Source: an uncultured Clostridia bacterium (GTDB lineage Bacteria > Bacillota > Clostridia > Christensenellales > Borkfalkiaceae). From it: 64,000 nucleotides of DNA. The stretch covers positions 62,001-126,000 of the forward strand of contig CALVLV010000001.1 of assembly GCA_944341075.1 (NCBI GenBank). The letters run 5' to 3'. Made by a program: the position numbers and the translations under genes. Of this stretch, positions 1 to 8,932 are shown one piece after another (the first letter of the stretch is position 1; every line of letters starts with the position of its first letter). The notes under the pieces are model-generated. The model searched no databases and was not told the origin of the DNA. It worked only from the letters and a program-made list of their open reading frames with translations.

Positions 1-908
1 TAGGGATCGTCCTCCTTAAGATAAAGGAAAAGCGTTACAAAGGGCGACTGTCCGTTTGTAGTCATGAGCGTGTTGATCTGGTACTGTATGGTCTGCACGC
101 CGGCCTTGAGCTCGTCCTTAAGGCGCATATCCACGAACTTATCCTTTTCTTCGCGGCTGATAGTATCGCCGAACTGCTCGTCGCACTGCTTCATGTACTT
201 TTTCTTGGTGCGGCGCAGATATTTGCCGAGATGGGCCATATTTACCGACTGGCCGCCGTACTGTGAAGAGGCAACGGAGGCAATTATCTGCGTAACCACC
301 GTGCAGGCAACCTGGAACGACTTGGGACTTTCTATCATCTTGCCGTTCATAACCGTGCCGTTATCAAGCATATCCTGTATGTTTATAAGGCAGCAGTTGA
401 ATATGGGCTGCAGGAAGTAGTCGGCGTCGTGGAAGTGTATGGCGCCTTCGTCGTGCGCCTTTGAAATATATTCGGGCAGCAATATCCTGCGGGTGAGGTC
501 TTTTGAAACTTCGCCCGCGATAAGGTCGCGCTGGGTGGACGCCGTGCGGGCGTTTTTGTTGGAATTTTCTTCCATTACGTCCTTGTTGGCGTTGCGTATA
601 AGCGAAAGTATGCTCTCGTCGGTGGTGTTGGCCTTGCGCACGAGGGCACGCTCGTAGCGGTAGAGAATGTAGGACTTCATAAGCTGATACTTCTGAAGTT
701 CCATCAGCTTTTCCTCTACCATGTCCTGAATATCCTCCACCAGCAGGCGCGCCCTGTGGCGGGAAGATATGTCGTCCACTATGGCGGTTATCTGCTCGTC
801 GGCGATCCTATCCTCGGGGTCGACGGACTCGTTGGCTTTTTTGATGGCGGTAAAAATCTTGCTTCCGTCGAAATCGCAGGTCGTACCGTCTCTTTTTATG
901 ACTTTCAT
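1..908 (-). CDS. nrdD: Anaerobic (class III) ribonucleoside-triphosphate reductase, N-terminal part, cut by window edge
   Basis: Reduces ribonucleoside triphosphates to deoxyribonucleotides in anaerobic DNA synthesis, using a glycyl radical that the activase NrdG installs. The visible 302 residues begin MKVIKRDGTTCDFDG, the start of an ATP-cone allosteric domain (about residues 1-95). They continue into the NrdD catalytic barrel, with YISKAHDEGAIHFHDADYF and a run on the Cys/Gln side of the pocket (IFNCCLINIQDML). The glycyl-radical C terminus and any nrdG lie beyond position 1. The start is the ATG at 908, behind the strong AAGGAGG site. The gene is preceded by two tandem promoters carrying NrdR-like boxes. 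The family is certain; the length is unknown because of truncation. Confidence 0.95.
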   Translation of the reverse strand, partial: MKVIKRDGTTCDFDGSKIFTAIKKANESVDPEDRIADEQITAIVDDISSRHRARLLVEDIQDMVEEKLMELQKYQLMKSYILYRYERALVRKANTTDESILSLIRNANKDVMEENSNKNARTASTQRDLIAGEVSKDLTRRILLPEYISKAHDEGAIHFHDADYFLQPIFNCCLINIQDMLDNGTVMNGKMIESPKSFQVACTVVTQIIASVASSQYGGQSVNMAHLGKYLRRTKKKYMKQCDEQFGDTISREEKDKFVDMRLKDELKAGVQTIQYQINTLMTTNGQSPFVTLFLYLKEDDP

Positions 909-1019
909 GAAATTCCTCCTTAAAGTTCCGCGGAAAAAAGCCGTCCGCGGGCACCCCGTTTACATTATAAAAGCCGCACAAGCGGCAGTAAATTTACTCC
1001 GTTTTGAGTGAACACTTAT

Positions 1020-1072
1020 ATTATACAGCACATATTGTAGAATGTCAATACCAAAAACACAATATCTTGTAT
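1020..1072 (-). promoter_or_regulatory. nrdD proximal promoter P1 with NrdR box pair
   Basis: On the minus strand TTGACA (1043-1048) and TATAAT (1020-1025) are 17 bases apart. A 16-base NrdR-like box at 1057-1072 (ACACAATATCTTGTAT) matches the known consensus ACACWATATATWGTGT at 14 positions. A weaker partner at 1025-1040 matches at about 11. The two boxes start 32 bases apart, the helical spacing usual for NrdR, and one lies inside the promoter spacer. Repression of nrdD by NrdR when dATP is high is inferred. Confidence 0.75.
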
Positions 1073-1163
1073 TAGAAAAAGTTATAGAAGCTATACACAC
1101 ATGCGTCGTGCTCTGTTTGCGCAGGTTGGCCGCGCCGCCGCACGCAACATACGGTCGACTACC

Positions 1164-1216
1164 AGTATATTAAATATATTGTGCAAAGTCAAGTACAGTG
1201 GCACAATATATTGTAT
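1164..1216 (-). promoter_or_regulatory. nrdD distal promoter P2 with second NrdR box pair
   Basis: On the minus strand TTGACT (1187-1192) and TATACT (1164-1169) are 17 bases apart. NrdR-like boxes lie at 1201-1216 (GCACAATATATTGTAT, 14 of 16 to consensus) and 1169-1184 (about 12 of 16), again starting 32 bases apart. The geometry is that of P1 shifted by exactly 144 bases, so this is a second copy of the same promoter/operator module, reading towards nrdD. Confidence 0.7.
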
Positions 1217-1320
1217 GTTTTTTTATAACAAACGGCGCCGCACACAAAACTGTGCGGTGCCGCAGCAAATGCCTGTCTGCAGGGCAAAAAGGCGCGTTTT
1301 TGTCCCGCTTTGCCCCGTTA

Positions 1321-1362
1321 TGTTGAAAACTTTTAACAGCATTGTGGATAAATTGTGGAAAA
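1321..1362. promoter_or_regulatory. Cluster of DnaA-box-like 9-mers upstream of nrdD
   Basis: TGTGGATAA at 1343-1351 is the exact complement of the DnaA box TTATCCACA. TGTGGAAAA (1354-1362) and TGTTGAAAA (1321-1329) are near matches in the same orientation within 42 bases. DnaA control of nrd genes is known in E. coli and other bacteria. A role here is inference, and in AT-rich DNA some matches arise by chance. Confidence 0.4.
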
Positions 1363-1464
1363 CTTTTTGTATGACCCTGCAAACACTCAGCGCCGCGCCG
1401 CATGCCGACGGCGCCGCGCAAGGGCGCGCCGTTTTGCATAACGGCGCACCACTGTTGCATAACA

Positions 1465-1911
1465 TTATTTTATATATTGGTACAGCGCCGCTATATCCAG
1501 CTTCCATTCGGGCAAGGCATTGCGGCGGATGTGGTCGGCATTGGCCTTGCCAAGGGCGGCGCGCATTTCGGCATAGCTGCAGCCGTTTACCTGCATGAAG
1601 TGATCTTCGGCGGCGCGGGCGTCGCCCTTCAGCTGCGTGCGGCCTATGTGTATCACGGCGTGACAGGCGGGGCAGACGGCGACTATGCGGACAAGGCACT
1701 GTGTGCAAGAACCTTCGTCGTACTCCCACTGCTCGTGCGCCTCAAGTCTTTTTGAGGGCGCGCCGCATATCATGCACCTGCCGTTCGCCTCTGCGCACAC
1801 CTTTCTGCGCACCGCGCCCCACTGCGAAGGCGAAAGTATGCTGCGCAGGTTGGAATACCAGCAGCTATCGGGCACAAGCTCGAAATTTAATTTATATTTT
1901 TTATTTTGCAT
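1465..1911 (-). CDS. Small HNH-nuclease-like protein
   Basis: A 148-residue protein starting MQNKKYKLNFELVP. It carries the zinc and HNH-type signature CMICG, then EAHEQW, then CTQCL, then VCPACHAVIHIGR, arranged as in small stand-alone HNH endonucleases of the McrA type: two CxxC zinc pairs with the catalytic HE/H residues between and after them. This predicts a metal-dependent DNA nuclease, substrate unknown. There is no phage or restriction neighbour; it lies alone between nrdD and glpK in the same direction. The ATG at 1911 was preferred to upstream in-frame starts because the preceding sequence is extremely AT-rich and reads as spacer. Confidence 0.75.
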   Translation of the reverse strand: MQNKKYKLNFELVPDSCWYSNLRSILSPSQWGAVRRKVCAEANGRCMICGAPSKRLEAHEQWEYDEGSCTQCLVRIVAVCPACHAVIHIGRTQLKGDARAAEDHFMQVNGCSYAEMRAALGKANADHIRRNALPEWKLDIAALYQYIK

Positions 1912-2076
1912 AAAATTATATTTTTTATTTAAATTTATTTTAACGGAAATATTTTTGCCGGTATACGCCGCCCGGCGGCAAAAACAGCGCCATATATACC
2001 GCACATAATGCAATTTATTTAAAATAAATATTTTCGCCGAATACAGATAAAAATATTTATAATATCATAAATAAAA

Positions 2077-3558
2077 TTACGTCAGGCGCGAGCGCCTTAC
2101 CGCAAGCCGCCAGCCGGAAAGCAGTTTTTTGCGCTCTCTGTCGCCCATAGACGGAGCAAACGCCCTTTCGCACACGGCGTTGCCGCGCAGCTGCTCCTCG
2201 CTCTCCCAGAAGCCGCAGCACAGCCCCGCAAGGTATGCCGCGCCCAGCGAAGTCACCTCGGTAGCGGCGGGGCGGACTACGGTGCAGCCCGAGATATCTG
2301 CCTGAAAGCCCATTAAAAAGTTGTTGGCGCTGGCGCCGCCATCCACCGCCAGCCGCGAAAGGTCTGCGCCGCACGCACTCTCCATTGCGCGGAGAACATC
2401 GTTCACGCGGTAGGCTATGCCCTCAAGAACGGCGCGCACTATGTGTTCGCGGCGGGCGCCGCGCGTTATGCCGCTTAAAACGCCGCAGGCAGAACCGTCC
2501 CAGTAGGGCGCGCCCAGCCCGTTGAACGCGGGCACGAAGTACATGCCCAGGCTGCTGCCCGCGCGCACGGCCAGCTCCTCGGTTTCCGCCGCGGAGGAAA
2601 TTATGCCCAGCCCGTCGCGCAGCCACTGCACGGCGGCGCCGCCTATAAACACCGAGCCTTCGAGCGCGTAGCCCGGCCTTTTGCCCACCGAAGCGCACAG
2701 CGTTGTCAGAAGCCCGTCCTTTACCTCGGGCGGGCGCGCGCCCGCATTCATAAGCAGAAAACAGCCCGTGCCGTAGGTGTTCTTTGCGTCGCCTTCACTT
2801 AAACACAGGTGCCCGAACAGCGCTGCCTGCTGGTCGCCCGCGGCGCCGCATATGGGTATTTCGCCGCCGAAAAAGGCCGCATCCGTTGCGCCGAACGGCG
2901 CTCCGCTGGGCATGACCTGCGGCAGCATGCAGGCGGGTATGCCGAACAGCTTTAACAGCTCCTCGTCCCACTGCAGAGTGTGTATGTTGAACAGCATGGT
3001 GCGCGCGGCGTTTGTGTAGTCGGTGGCAAACACCCTGCCGCCCGTAAGCTTCCACATCAGGTAGGTATCCACCGTGCCGAACAGCAGTTCGCCGCGCTCC
3101 GCGCGTTCGCGCGCGCCCGCAACATTGCAGAGTATCCATTCCAGCTTGGTAGCGGAAAAATAGGGGTCGGGTATAAGGCCCGTTTTGCCGCGTATAAGCG
3201 GGGCAAACCCCTCGCGCGCGAGCTGCCTGCACCGCTCCTCCGTGCGGCGGCACTGCCACACTATGGCGTTGCACACGGGGCGGCCGGTGGCTTTTTCCCA
3301 CACTACGGTAGTTTCGCGCTGGTTGGTTATGCCCATTGCCGCCACGTCTGCGGGGGTTATGCCCGCCTGTTGCAGCACGTTGCTTATAACGCGCAGCGAG
3401 GAGAAGAATATCTCCTCGGGGTCGTGCTCCACCATGCCGGGCGCGGGGTATATCTGCGGCAGTTCCCTGCCGTGCGAACAGACTATGCGCCCGCCACTGT
3501 CGAACAGCACGGCGCGCGTGCTGGTAGTGCCCTGGTCTAACGCGAGAATGTACTTCAT
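2077..3558 (-). CDS. glpK: Glycerol kinase
   Basis: Phosphorylates glycerol to sn-glycerol 3-phosphate with ATP, for lipid synthesis and glycerol catabolism in the cytoplasm. The 493-residue length is typical. It begins MKYILALDQGTTSTRAVLFD (phosphate-binding loop of FGGY kinases), has GITNQRETTVVWEK near residue 80, the glycerol-pocket run NAIVWQCRRTEE, and the FGGY_C signature DGGASANNFLMGFQAD near residue 400. Start ATG at 3558 follows AAGGCGGTGG. It stands alone: no glpF, glpD or glpP is visible nearby. It has its own near-perfect promoter. Confidence 0.97.
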   Translation of the reverse strand: MKYILALDQGTTSTRAVLFDSGGRIVCSHGRELPQIYPAPGMVEHDPEEIFFSSLRVISNVLQQAGITPADVAAMGITNQRETTVVWEKATGRPVCNAIVWQCRRTEERCRQLAREGFAPLIRGKTGLIPDPYFSATKLEWILCNVAGARERAERGELLFGTVDTYLMWKLTGGRVFATDYTNAARTMLFNIHTLQWDEELLKLFGIPACMLPQVMPSGAPFGATDAAFFGGEIPICGAAGDQQAALFGHLCLSEGDAKNTYGTGCFLLMNAGARPPEVKDGLLTTLCASVGKRPGYALEGSVFIGGAAVQWLRDGLGIISSAAETEELAVRAGSSLGMYFVPAFNGLGAPYWDGSACGVLSGITRGARREHIVRAVLEGIAYRVNDVLRAMESACGADLSRLAVDGGASANNFLMGFQADISGCTVVRPAATEVTSLGAAYLAGLCCGFWESEEQLRGNAVCERAFAPSMGDRERKKLLSGWRLAVRRSRLT

Positions 3559-3625
3559 GTTTCCACCGCCTTGAATTTATGCGGCGCGCAAGGCGGCGCA
3601 TAAAGCTTGAAAAATATATATATAA

Positions 3626-3654
3626 ATTATATTACCTGCGGGCAAAGTTGTCAA
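3626..3654 (-). promoter_or_regulatory. glpK promoter
   Basis: The minus strand carries TTGACA (3649-3654), a 17-base spacer, then TATAAT (3626-3631), 68 bases upstream of the glpK start. Both hexamers match the housekeeping consensus exactly. I see no clear cre or operator around it. The rest of the 3559-3873 spacer is AT-rich and holds no gene. Confidence 0.75.
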
Positions 3655-3873
3655 CGGGCAATTTTGCAGGCGGGGCGGCAGGTTTGTATGCGCACAGATT
3701 TTACCGCAGAAAGGAGAAAAAATTATAAAATTTATACTGTGTTTATAAAAGTTTAATGTTAAGTTAACATGGGCGCGGTAAGCTTAAGCTACAAAATACG
3801 GAAAAAATAAATCAATGCGCCGCAACATAAAATGCGGGCTGCCCCGACGGGGCTGAAAAATACGGAGAAAAAT

Positions 3874-4545
3874 ATGAACGAACAGCTTGTTGCAAAGGGC
3901 GGCGATACGGCCGTGCACGAAAAAAAGCGCCTTACAATATTCGGCGTGGAATTTGTATACCTTGCCGTGCTGGGCATAGGCATGGCATTTGTAGGCTGGC
4001 TGGCGGAAAATACCGTAAAGGCAGTCACCGACGGCATAATAGATTCGCGCTTTCACGTACTGCCGTTCATATCGCCGTATGCGCTTATACCCTTTGCCGT
4101 GCACATAGCGCTGGGCAGCGCCGACGACATTGCCTTTTTCGGCAAAAAACTGTTCAAGGTAAGCACGAAAAAGACGAAAGTGCTCTCCAACATAATAACG
4201 ATAGCGGTGATTTGCGGCGCGGTATTTTTGGGCGAGCTTGCCGTGGGCAACCTTTGGGACATACTGTTCGGCGTACAGCTGTGGGACTACAGCGACCTGC
4301 CCCTGCAGGTGACGCAGTACGCGGGGCTGATACCTTCCCTGGGGTACGGCATAGGCGCATGGCTGCTTTTCAAGTTTGCCTATACCCCTCTTTTGAACCT
4401 GTGCAGAAAAAAGCTCAACTTTAAAGTTGCAAAGATAATAGTAGCCGTTCTGGGCACGCTCATCGTTGCCGACACCGTTATAATGTGCATACACATTGCC
4501 GTAACGGGCGAGGCGCTTATGCTGTGGCAGATACACCTTTGGTGA
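3874..4545 (+). CDS. Putative ABC-transporter-permease-like membrane protein (CmpB/PF06541 type)
   Basis: A 223-residue integral membrane protein with about five or six hydrophobic segments (from residue 25 onwards). The central GELAVGNLWDILFGVQLWDY motif followed by SDLPLQ resembles the conserved 'GE...W(D/N)YS' signature of the PF06541 'putative ABC transporter permease' family, common in Clostridia and of unknown substrate. The start is the ATG at 3874 behind ACGGAG, giving MNEQLVAKGG; an in-frame ATG 42 bases upstream has no ribosome site. The next gene follows after 11 bases and is probably co-transcribed. Confidence 0.7.
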   Translation: MNEQLVAKGGDTAVHEKKRLTIFGVEFVYLAVLGIGMAFVGWLAENTVKAVTDGIIDSRFHVLPFISPYALIPFAVHIALGSADDIAFFGKKLFKVSTKKTKVLSNIITIAVICGAVFLGELAVGNLWDILFGVQLWDYSDLPLQVTQYAGLIPSLGYGIGAWLLFKFAYTPLLNLCRKKLNFKVAKIIVAVLGTLIVADTVIMCIHIAVTGEALMLWQIHLW

Positions 4546-4556
4546 GGAGAAGCGGT

Positions 4557-5159
4557 ATGGAAAAGTATTTATACGTAGTGCTGTCGCAGACGGGCACCTT
4601 CCCTTCAAACCTCATCAAACTTTTTACCCGCGGGCAGTTCAACCACGCCTCTATAAGCCTTACGCCAGACTTAAAGGAGCTGTATTCCTTTGGCAGGGTG
4701 CGCCTTTACAATCCCTTCCGCGGCGGGCTGGTGAAGGAATCGCCCGACTTTGGCACCTTTAAAAGGTTCGGCCACACCAGGATAGCCGTGATACGCATAC
4801 CTGTAGACGACCGCACATACGAGCTTGCTGAAAAGACGCTGCTTACAATGTATGCAAAGCGGCGGCAGTACAAATACAACTACAAGGGGCTTTTGCACGC
4901 GATAGCAAAAAAGCCGTATAAGAGGGAAAATTACTTCTTCTGTTCGGAATTCGTGGCATATGTACTTGAAAGCTGCGGTGTTGCGGAGCGCGGGTATTCA
5001 GACGGGCTTGTAACGCCCATGGACCTTATGAAGCTTGCATGCGGAACGGTGGTATACAGGGGCGAGATATGCGATTTTGCCGACGGCGCGGGCAAAGAGG
5101 TGCGCCGCGTTTACGCCGAGGGCATGCATGCGGCCCTCCCTGCCGACCAGCCTACATAA
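4557..5159 (+). CDS. Permuted NlpC/P60-like (YiiX/C92-type) cysteine hydrolase
   Basis: A 200-residue protein, MEKYLYVVLSQTG. It has a His in FNHASISLTPDL (about residue 33) preceding a Cys in FFCSEFVAYVLESCG (about residue 130). This His-before-Cys order is the circularly permuted arrangement of YaeF/YiiX papain-like amidases, whose substrates are lipids, peptides or cell-wall pieces. No signal peptide is visible. Start ATG at 4557 behind GAGGAG. It forms an operon with the upstream membrane protein. The fold assignment is fairly good; the substrate is unknown. Confidence 0.7.
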   Translation: MEKYLYVVLSQTGTFPSNLIKLFTRGQFNHASISLTPDLKELYSFGRVRLYNPFRGGLVKESPDFGTFKRFGHTRIAVIRIPVDDRTYELAEKTLLTMYAKRRQYKYNYKGLLHAIAKKPYKRENYFFCSEFVAYVLESCGVAERGYSDGLVTPMDLMKLACGTVVYRGEICDFADGAGKEVRRVYAEGMHAALPADQPT

Positions 5160-5238
5160 ATACCGCATACGCACGCAGACGGCGGACAGCCGCCCTGCGT
5201 GGCAAAAAATTTACCTATACCCTCCTTATAAAATATAT

Positions 5239-5277
5239 AAAAATGCGCGCGCGGCAACAGCCGCGCGCGCATTTTTT
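5239..5277. terminator. Bidirectional intrinsic terminator
   Basis: A 14-pair GC-rich hairpin (arms ATGCGCGCGCGGC and complement, CAACA-type loop) flanked by A-run and T-run. It separates the hydrolase gene from convergent bcp. Confidence 0.85.
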
Positions 5278-5316
5278 ACCGCATTTTTTATTATGCTGTT
5301 TATTATGCCGAAAAAA

Positions 5317-5775
5317 TCAGAGCGTCTTTAAAAACTCCAGCACCTCGGCAGGGTTCTTGTCGGGCGAAACGCCCGCCTTTGCATATACGATAGCGCCGTC
5401 CTTTATAACGTAGGTGGTGCGTATGGTGCCCACCGTCACCTTGCCGTAGAGCTTTTTTTCGCCCATGGCGCCGTATGCGGCGTGCACCGACTTATCGGGA
5501 TCGGACAGCATTATAAATGGCAGCGAATACTTTTGCCTGAACTTTGCGTGCGATGCCGCCGAATCTTTGCTTACACCAACAACTTCGGCGCCCAGCGTCT
5601 TAAACTGCCCGTACAGCGCGCCGAACGCGCATGCCTGGCGGGTACAGCCGGGGGTGTTATCCTTGGGGTAGAAGTATAAAACCAGCGTTTTGCCAGCAAA
5701 GTCCGAAAGCGAATACTGCCTGCCGCCGTCGTCAGAAAGGGTGAAATCGGGCGCCCTGTCGCCTGTGTTCAACAT
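5317..5775 (-). CDS. bcp: Thioredoxin-dependent thiol peroxidase (peroxiredoxin Q/BCP)
   Basis: Reduces hydrogen peroxide and organic hydroperoxides in the cytoplasm using thioredoxin. The 152 residues show the AhpC/TSA fold with LNTGDRAPDFTL at the start, YFYPKDNTPGCTRQACAF holding the peroxidatic Cys (about residue 45) and the nearby resolving Cys five residues later, as in PrxQ enzymes. Start ATG at 5775 behind an AAAGGAGG-like site. The gene ends 40 bases from a shared terminator. Single gene, own promoter likely. Confidence 0.95.
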   Translation of the reverse strand: MLNTGDRAPDFTLSDDGGRQYSLSDFAGKTLVLYFYPKDNTPGCTRQACAFGALYGQFKTLGAEVVGVSKDSAASHAKFRQKYSLPFIMLSDPDKSVHAAYGAMGEKKLYGKVTVGTIRTTYVIKDGAIVYAKAGVSPDKNPAEVLEFLKTL

Positions 5776-5899
5776 GATAAATTGCCTCCTTTTACTATAA
5801 TATCCACCGATATATTTTTATAGATTATACCGCATTTTTGCCGCGCTGTCAACAGCGGGGGCGGCTGCGCGCAGGCGGCCGCCTGCGCCGTAAAATTTA

Positions 5900-5931
5900 C
5901 AATTGCCCGCGGCATATGCCGCGGGCAATTG
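5900..5931 (-). terminator. Terminator of the P-type ATPase gene
   Basis: A perfect 32-base palindrome (arms CAATTGCCCGCGGCAT) lies 31 bases past the ATPase stop, followed on the minus strand by the short TAAATTTTA tract. Confidence 0.7.
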
Positions 5932-5961
5932 CACTATTCAATACAGAAAGCAAGCAAAATT

Positions 5962-8661
5962 TCAAGCATTTGCGCGTTTCTGCTTTACGCAGCCTATCAG
6001 CCTGCGCACAAGCTTTACCAGCTCTGAGAGCACTATAACGCTGAACGCCATTGCAAACACCTTGAGCCAGTCCAGAATGTTCAGGCCGTTGGTATCGAAC
6101 ACCGTGCCGCCGAACTGCGTTATTATTATCTGCAGTACAAACGTGCCTGCGAACACGGCCAGCATTATGTGGTTGCTTAAAAAGTTTTTGAATATGCTGT
6201 TGTTGCCCAGCTCCCTTGAGTTGAAGGCGTTGAACAGCTGGAATAGCACGAACAGCGTGAACACGGCGGTGCCGTTGTGCCCTTCCTCTATGCCGAGGAA
6301 GTTGAGCGCGTACTGGAGCACGATAATTACCGTCATATATACGCCGTTAACGACTATGCGCGAGAGCATATCCTTTGAAAGTATGCTTGCGTTCCTTGGC
6401 GTGGGCCTGCGGTCCATGAGTCCCTTGCGCATAGGTTCAAGGCCGAGGGTGACTGCGGGAGGGCCGTCCATTATCAGGTTTATCCACAGCATCTGCAGTG
6501 CCGTGAAGGGGTTGGAAATCGGCAACACGCTGCCGAGAACTACGCACACGAACACAATTAACATGGACGAGAGGTTTACCGTAAGCTGGAACTGGATGAA
6601 GCGCTGGAAGTTTTCGTAAATGCCCCTGCCCCACTGCACGGCGGTGACTATGGTAGAGAACGAGTCGTCCAGCAGCACTATGTCGCTTGCCTCCTTGCTG
6701 ACTTCGGTGCCCGTTATGCCCATGGCAACGCCTACGTCTGCATTCTTTATGGCGGGGGCGTCGTTTATGCCGTCGCCCGTGACAGCAACAACGTTGCCCT
6801 GCGCCTTGAGCGCCTTTACCACGCGCATCTTTATTACGGGGGTGGAGCGCGCTATAACGCGTATCTTTTTGATTATTTCGTTAAACTCGTCCTCGGGCAG
6901 ATCCTCAATATCCTTTGCCTCTACGGCGATGTGGTCATCGTCCAATATTCCCAGCTGGGTGGCTATCGCCTTGGCGGTTATTATGTTGTCGCCCGTGAGC
7001 ATCTTTATATCTATGCCCGCATGGCGGCAGCGCTCCACGGCGGCAAACACGTCCGCGCGGAGAGGGTCGGATATGACCACAAAGCCGTCGAAGGTCATGC
7101 CGCTCTCCACAAGTGCGCGCTCCTGCTTGAAGTCATATTCGCGCTCCAGCGTGCGGTGCGCAAGCCCTATCACCCTGCCCGCCTGCGCCTGGTAGCCGGC
7201 TATGGCCTCTTCAGCCGCCCTCCTTTCCTCCGCAGGCATGTTGCACATGGCAATGATCTTTTCGGGGCTGCCCTTGGTGTACGCCACGGCCGCGCCGTTC
7301 TGGCTTATAACGGTGGTCATGTTCTTTGTTTCGGAAGAGAAGGGATAGCGGTATATCTGCTCGTACGCGCCCCTCACCTCTGCATACGCCACGCCCGACT
7401 TGTGCGCCGCAACAAGCATTGCACATTCGGTGGGGTTGCCTATGAACTCGGGCTTGTCGCCCGCAAAGTGCACGTCCGCAGTGGAGTTTACGCAGAAGTT
7501 TACCATCATGGCGCTGCCTGCGGGCACTTCCGAAGGGGAAAGGTGCGTGTTGCCCAGCTGCACGTCGGTCACGGTCATTCTGTTTTCGGTGAGCGTGCCC
7601 GTCTTATCCGAACAGATGACGTTTATGCAGCCAACCGTTTCGCAGGCGACGAGCTTTTTGACCAGCGCGTTCTGCCTGGACATCTTTATTATATTTATGG
7701 CAAGCGTGACGGCGACTATAGTGGGCAGGCCCTCGGGCACGGCGGCGACTATGAGCACGATGCTGTCTATGAACGCCTCGGAAAACAGCCCGAATATCTG
7801 CGTGCCGCTCATTCCGTCGAACCCGCGCACGATTATCTCTATTACCTGAACTATGAAGATGAGCGCGGCGGCTATGGCGCCCACGGTGGTTATAAGCTTG
7901 CCAAGCTTGCCCAGCTTTTCCTGCAGGGGAGTGCTGGACTTATCCTGGTTGGTGAGCTCGCGTGCGATCTTGCCGAATTCGGTGTTGTCGCCCACGCCGG
8001 TAATTACCGCCTTGCCGCTGCCGCCCGTTATAAAGCAACCCGAATACAGCATGTTGTGCCGTTCGGCCACCGGCGTATTTTCCGCGGCGCACACAAACGT
8101 TGCGTCCTTGTGCACGGCCATGCTTTCGCCGGTGAGGGCGCTTTCGTCAGACATGAGTTGCGTGCTCTGTATCAGCCTGCCGTCGGCGGGCAGCTTTGCA
8201 CCCGTTTCAACGCACAGTATGTCGCCGACGACCACCTCGCGCTGGGGGATCATATGCACCTCTCCGTTGCGGATGACCTTTACCAATGTATCTTCGCCTA
8301 TGCGCGACAGCGCCTCGAACGCGCGCGCGCTCCTATCCTCCATCACCACCGTTATGGTGACGGAAAGAAGCACGGCAACGACTATGCCTATACACTCGAT
8401 ATAGTCGAATTCGCCGCCCGTAGCCGCGCTTACGGCCTGCACGATGACCGTTATCGCCAGCGCGACGAGCAGGATGATGAGCATGGGCTCGCACAGAGCC
8501 TCTAAAATTCGCTTGAAGATGGACTTCGGCTTTTCGCGCGTGAAGCGGTTTTCGCCGTGTTTTTCGCGGCTGGCCTGCACTTCAGCGGCAGAAAGGCCCT
8601 TGTCGGGGTCTGTGCCCATCTGCGAAAGCACGTCCTGCGCGGACTGAATGTACTCCTTCAT
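5962..8661 (-). CDS. Cation-translocating P-type ATPase, Ca2+/Mn2+ (P2) type
   Basis: An ATP-driven cation pump of 899 residues in the cytoplasmic membrane. Motifs run in the expected order: actuator loop LTGES, PEGLP in TM4, phosphorylation site DKTGTLT (about residue 355), KGSPE nucleotide-binding loop, TGDGINDAP hinge, and TM6 WINLIMDGPPA with the Asn and Asp typical of Ca2+-type P2 pumps (SERCA/PMCA, LMCA1, lactococcal YoaB). No N-terminal metal-binding domains. Start ATG at 8661 (MKEYIQSAQDVL) behind GGAGG. A probable Mn2+ riboswitch sits 0.4-0.6 kb upstream on the same strand, which points to manganese (or Mn/Ca) export. The cation remains inference. Confidence 0.93.
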   Translation of the reverse strand: MKEYIQSAQDVLSQMGTDPDKGLSAAEVQASREKHGENRFTREKPKSIFKRILEALCEPMLIILLVALAITVIVQAVSAATGGEFDYIECIGIVVAVLLSVTITVVMEDRSARAFEALSRIGEDTLVKVIRNGEVHMIPQREVVVGDILCVETGAKLPADGRLIQSTQLMSDESALTGESMAVHKDATFVCAAENTPVAERHNMLYSGCFITGGSGKAVITGVGDNTEFGKIARELTNQDKSSTPLQEKLGKLGKLITTVGAIAAALIFIVQVIEIIVRGFDGMSGTQIFGLFSEAFIDSIVLIVAAVPEGLPTIVAVTLAINIIKMSRQNALVKKLVACETVGCINVICSDKTGTLTENRMTVTDVQLGNTHLSPSEVPAGSAMMVNFCVNSTADVHFAGDKPEFIGNPTECAMLVAAHKSGVAYAEVRGAYEQIYRYPFSSETKNMTTVISQNGAAVAYTKGSPEKIIAMCNMPAEERRAAEEAIAGYQAQAGRVIGLAHRTLEREYDFKQERALVESGMTFDGFVVISDPLRADVFAAVERCRHAGIDIKMLTGDNIITAKAIATQLGILDDDHIAVEAKDIEDLPEDEFNEIIKKIRVIARSTPVIKMRVVKALKAQGNVVAVTGDGINDAPAIKNADVGVAMGITGTEVSKEASDIVLLDDSFSTIVTAVQWGRGIYENFQRFIQFQLTVNLSSMLIVFVCVVLGSVLPISNPFTALQMLWINLIMDGPPAVTLGLEPMRKGLMDRRPTPRNASILSKDMLSRIVVNGVYMTVIIVLQYALNFLGIEEGHNGTAVFTLFVLFQLFNAFNSRELGNNSIFKNFLSNHIMLAVFAGTFVLQIIITQFGGTVFDTNGLNILDWLKVFAMAFSVIVLSELVKLVRRLIGCVKQKRANA

Positions 8662-8760
8662 GGGAACCTCCGTTTAGCATTTTATAAATTAAAAAAAATA
8701 AAAACATTATTATTTTTTTAAAAATATTATTATTTTTTTGCGCGGAGCTATGCTCCTCCC

Positions 8761-8871
8761 TGTCATTTCGACTAAGTGAGCAAGGCGAACGCATGGAGAA
8801 ATCTCTTTGATCCTCGCCTTGTCGACCTTGAGATTTCTCGGCTTCGGCTATCGCCTCCGCTCGAAATGACA
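8761..8871. repeat. Dispersed palindromic repeat (GTCATTTCGA family), full copy
   Basis: The ends TGTCATTTCGACT and TCGAAATGACA are inverted, as are the inner arms GAGAAATCTC and GAGATTTCTC. The whole 110 bases could fold into one imperfect hairpin. Related copies lie at 21829, 23394 and 48030. It interrupts the leader between the riboswitch and the ATPase gene. Between 8872 and 9040 are further repeat remnants and no gene. Confidence 0.85.
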
Positions 8872-8932
8872 AGGTGGGTAATACTTCGCCCTTGGTCGTA
8901 AGGAGCCGCAGGCGACGGAATAGCTATTGTTC

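Noticed and set aside
1101..1598. Open frames on both strands between nrdD and the HNH gene
   Set aside because: They run through the NrdR boxes and DnaA-like sites, have odd composition and no ribosome site.
6931..8505. 524-codon plus-strand frame opposite the P-type ATPase
   Set aside because: Antisense shadow; the ATPase has all its motifs and the frame has none.
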